A stretch of 24,778 nt of DNA from Azolla pinnata (taxonomy: Eukaryota; Streptophyta; Polypodiopsida; Salviniales; Salviniaceae). Below the pieces are notes generated by a model. That model was not told where the DNA came from and did not search any database. It was given only the letters and a program-made list of their open reading frames with translations. The DNA lies in contig JBBBWG010007814.1 in assembly GCA_037176905.1 (NCBI GenBank), forward strand, positions 1 to 24,778, written 5' to 3'. The translations under genes and the position numbers were made by a program. Below, one piece after another: positions 24,704-24,778 of this stretch (the first letter of the stretch is position 1; each line of letters opens with the position of its first letter).

Positions 24704-24778
<75 letters not shown>
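24704..24778. repeat. AG dinucleotide array, cut by the window edge
   Basis: An uninterrupted AG run of at least 70 bp reaching the last base. It is the complementary type to the CT arrays at 580-630 and 805-850. Confidence 0.95.

Overview
This is a nuclear segment from a land plant, most likely a seed plant. The evidence is spliced genes with short AT-rich introns, a plant-type tRNA-Pro(AGG), Arabidopsis-type TTTAGGG telomere repeats, and three proteins of recognisable plant families. I cannot name the species. The noncoding DNA is unusually rich in microsatellites and short local tandem duplications.

Layout, left to right. Positions 1-1968 hold simple repeats, a promoter-like stretch and a probable 5' leader exon plus leader intron. 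They lead into a U-box/armadillo E3 ligase of the PUB45/PUB6 type (+, 1984-4834, five coding exons, 773 aa). A tandem-repeat block (about 5596-6190) separates it from a convergent minus-strand ORF (7858-6140, 572 aa). That ORF is glycine-rich with a coiled coil and I do not recognise it. Its upstream side (7859-8735) is packed with GAA and GGCGAT microsatellites, a four-copy telo-box repeat, degenerate telomeric DNA and a 51-bp repeat. An intact tRNA-Pro(AGG) lies at 8810-8881. A possible small MITE-like element follows, then a site II motif plus six perfect telomere repeats. These precede a mitochondrial-type bL25 ribosomal protein gene (+, 9963-11589, three exons, 276 aa).

Positions 12550-13350 are an ATC/AAC higher-order minisatellite. 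Next comes a promoter region with a G-box, then a full ABC transporter of subfamily C (ABCC/MRP, +, 13968-21368, twelve coding exons, 1539 aa). Every reading-frame junction closes, and one intron needs a GC donor. The right end holds degenerate telomeric DNA, ATAC repeats, about 940 bp of alternating purine/pyrimidine CACATG-type minisatellite, a TTC array and a terminal AG array that runs off the window.

The genes do not form a pathway; they are independent housekeeping or stress genes (ubiquitin ligation, organellar translation, vacuolar/organic-anion transport). I found no convincing new multi-gene system. The most unusual items are the unrecognised ORF, part of whose protein is written by telomeric and other tandem repeats; the repeat-built start of bL25; the GC-AG intron; and the density of local tandem duplications.
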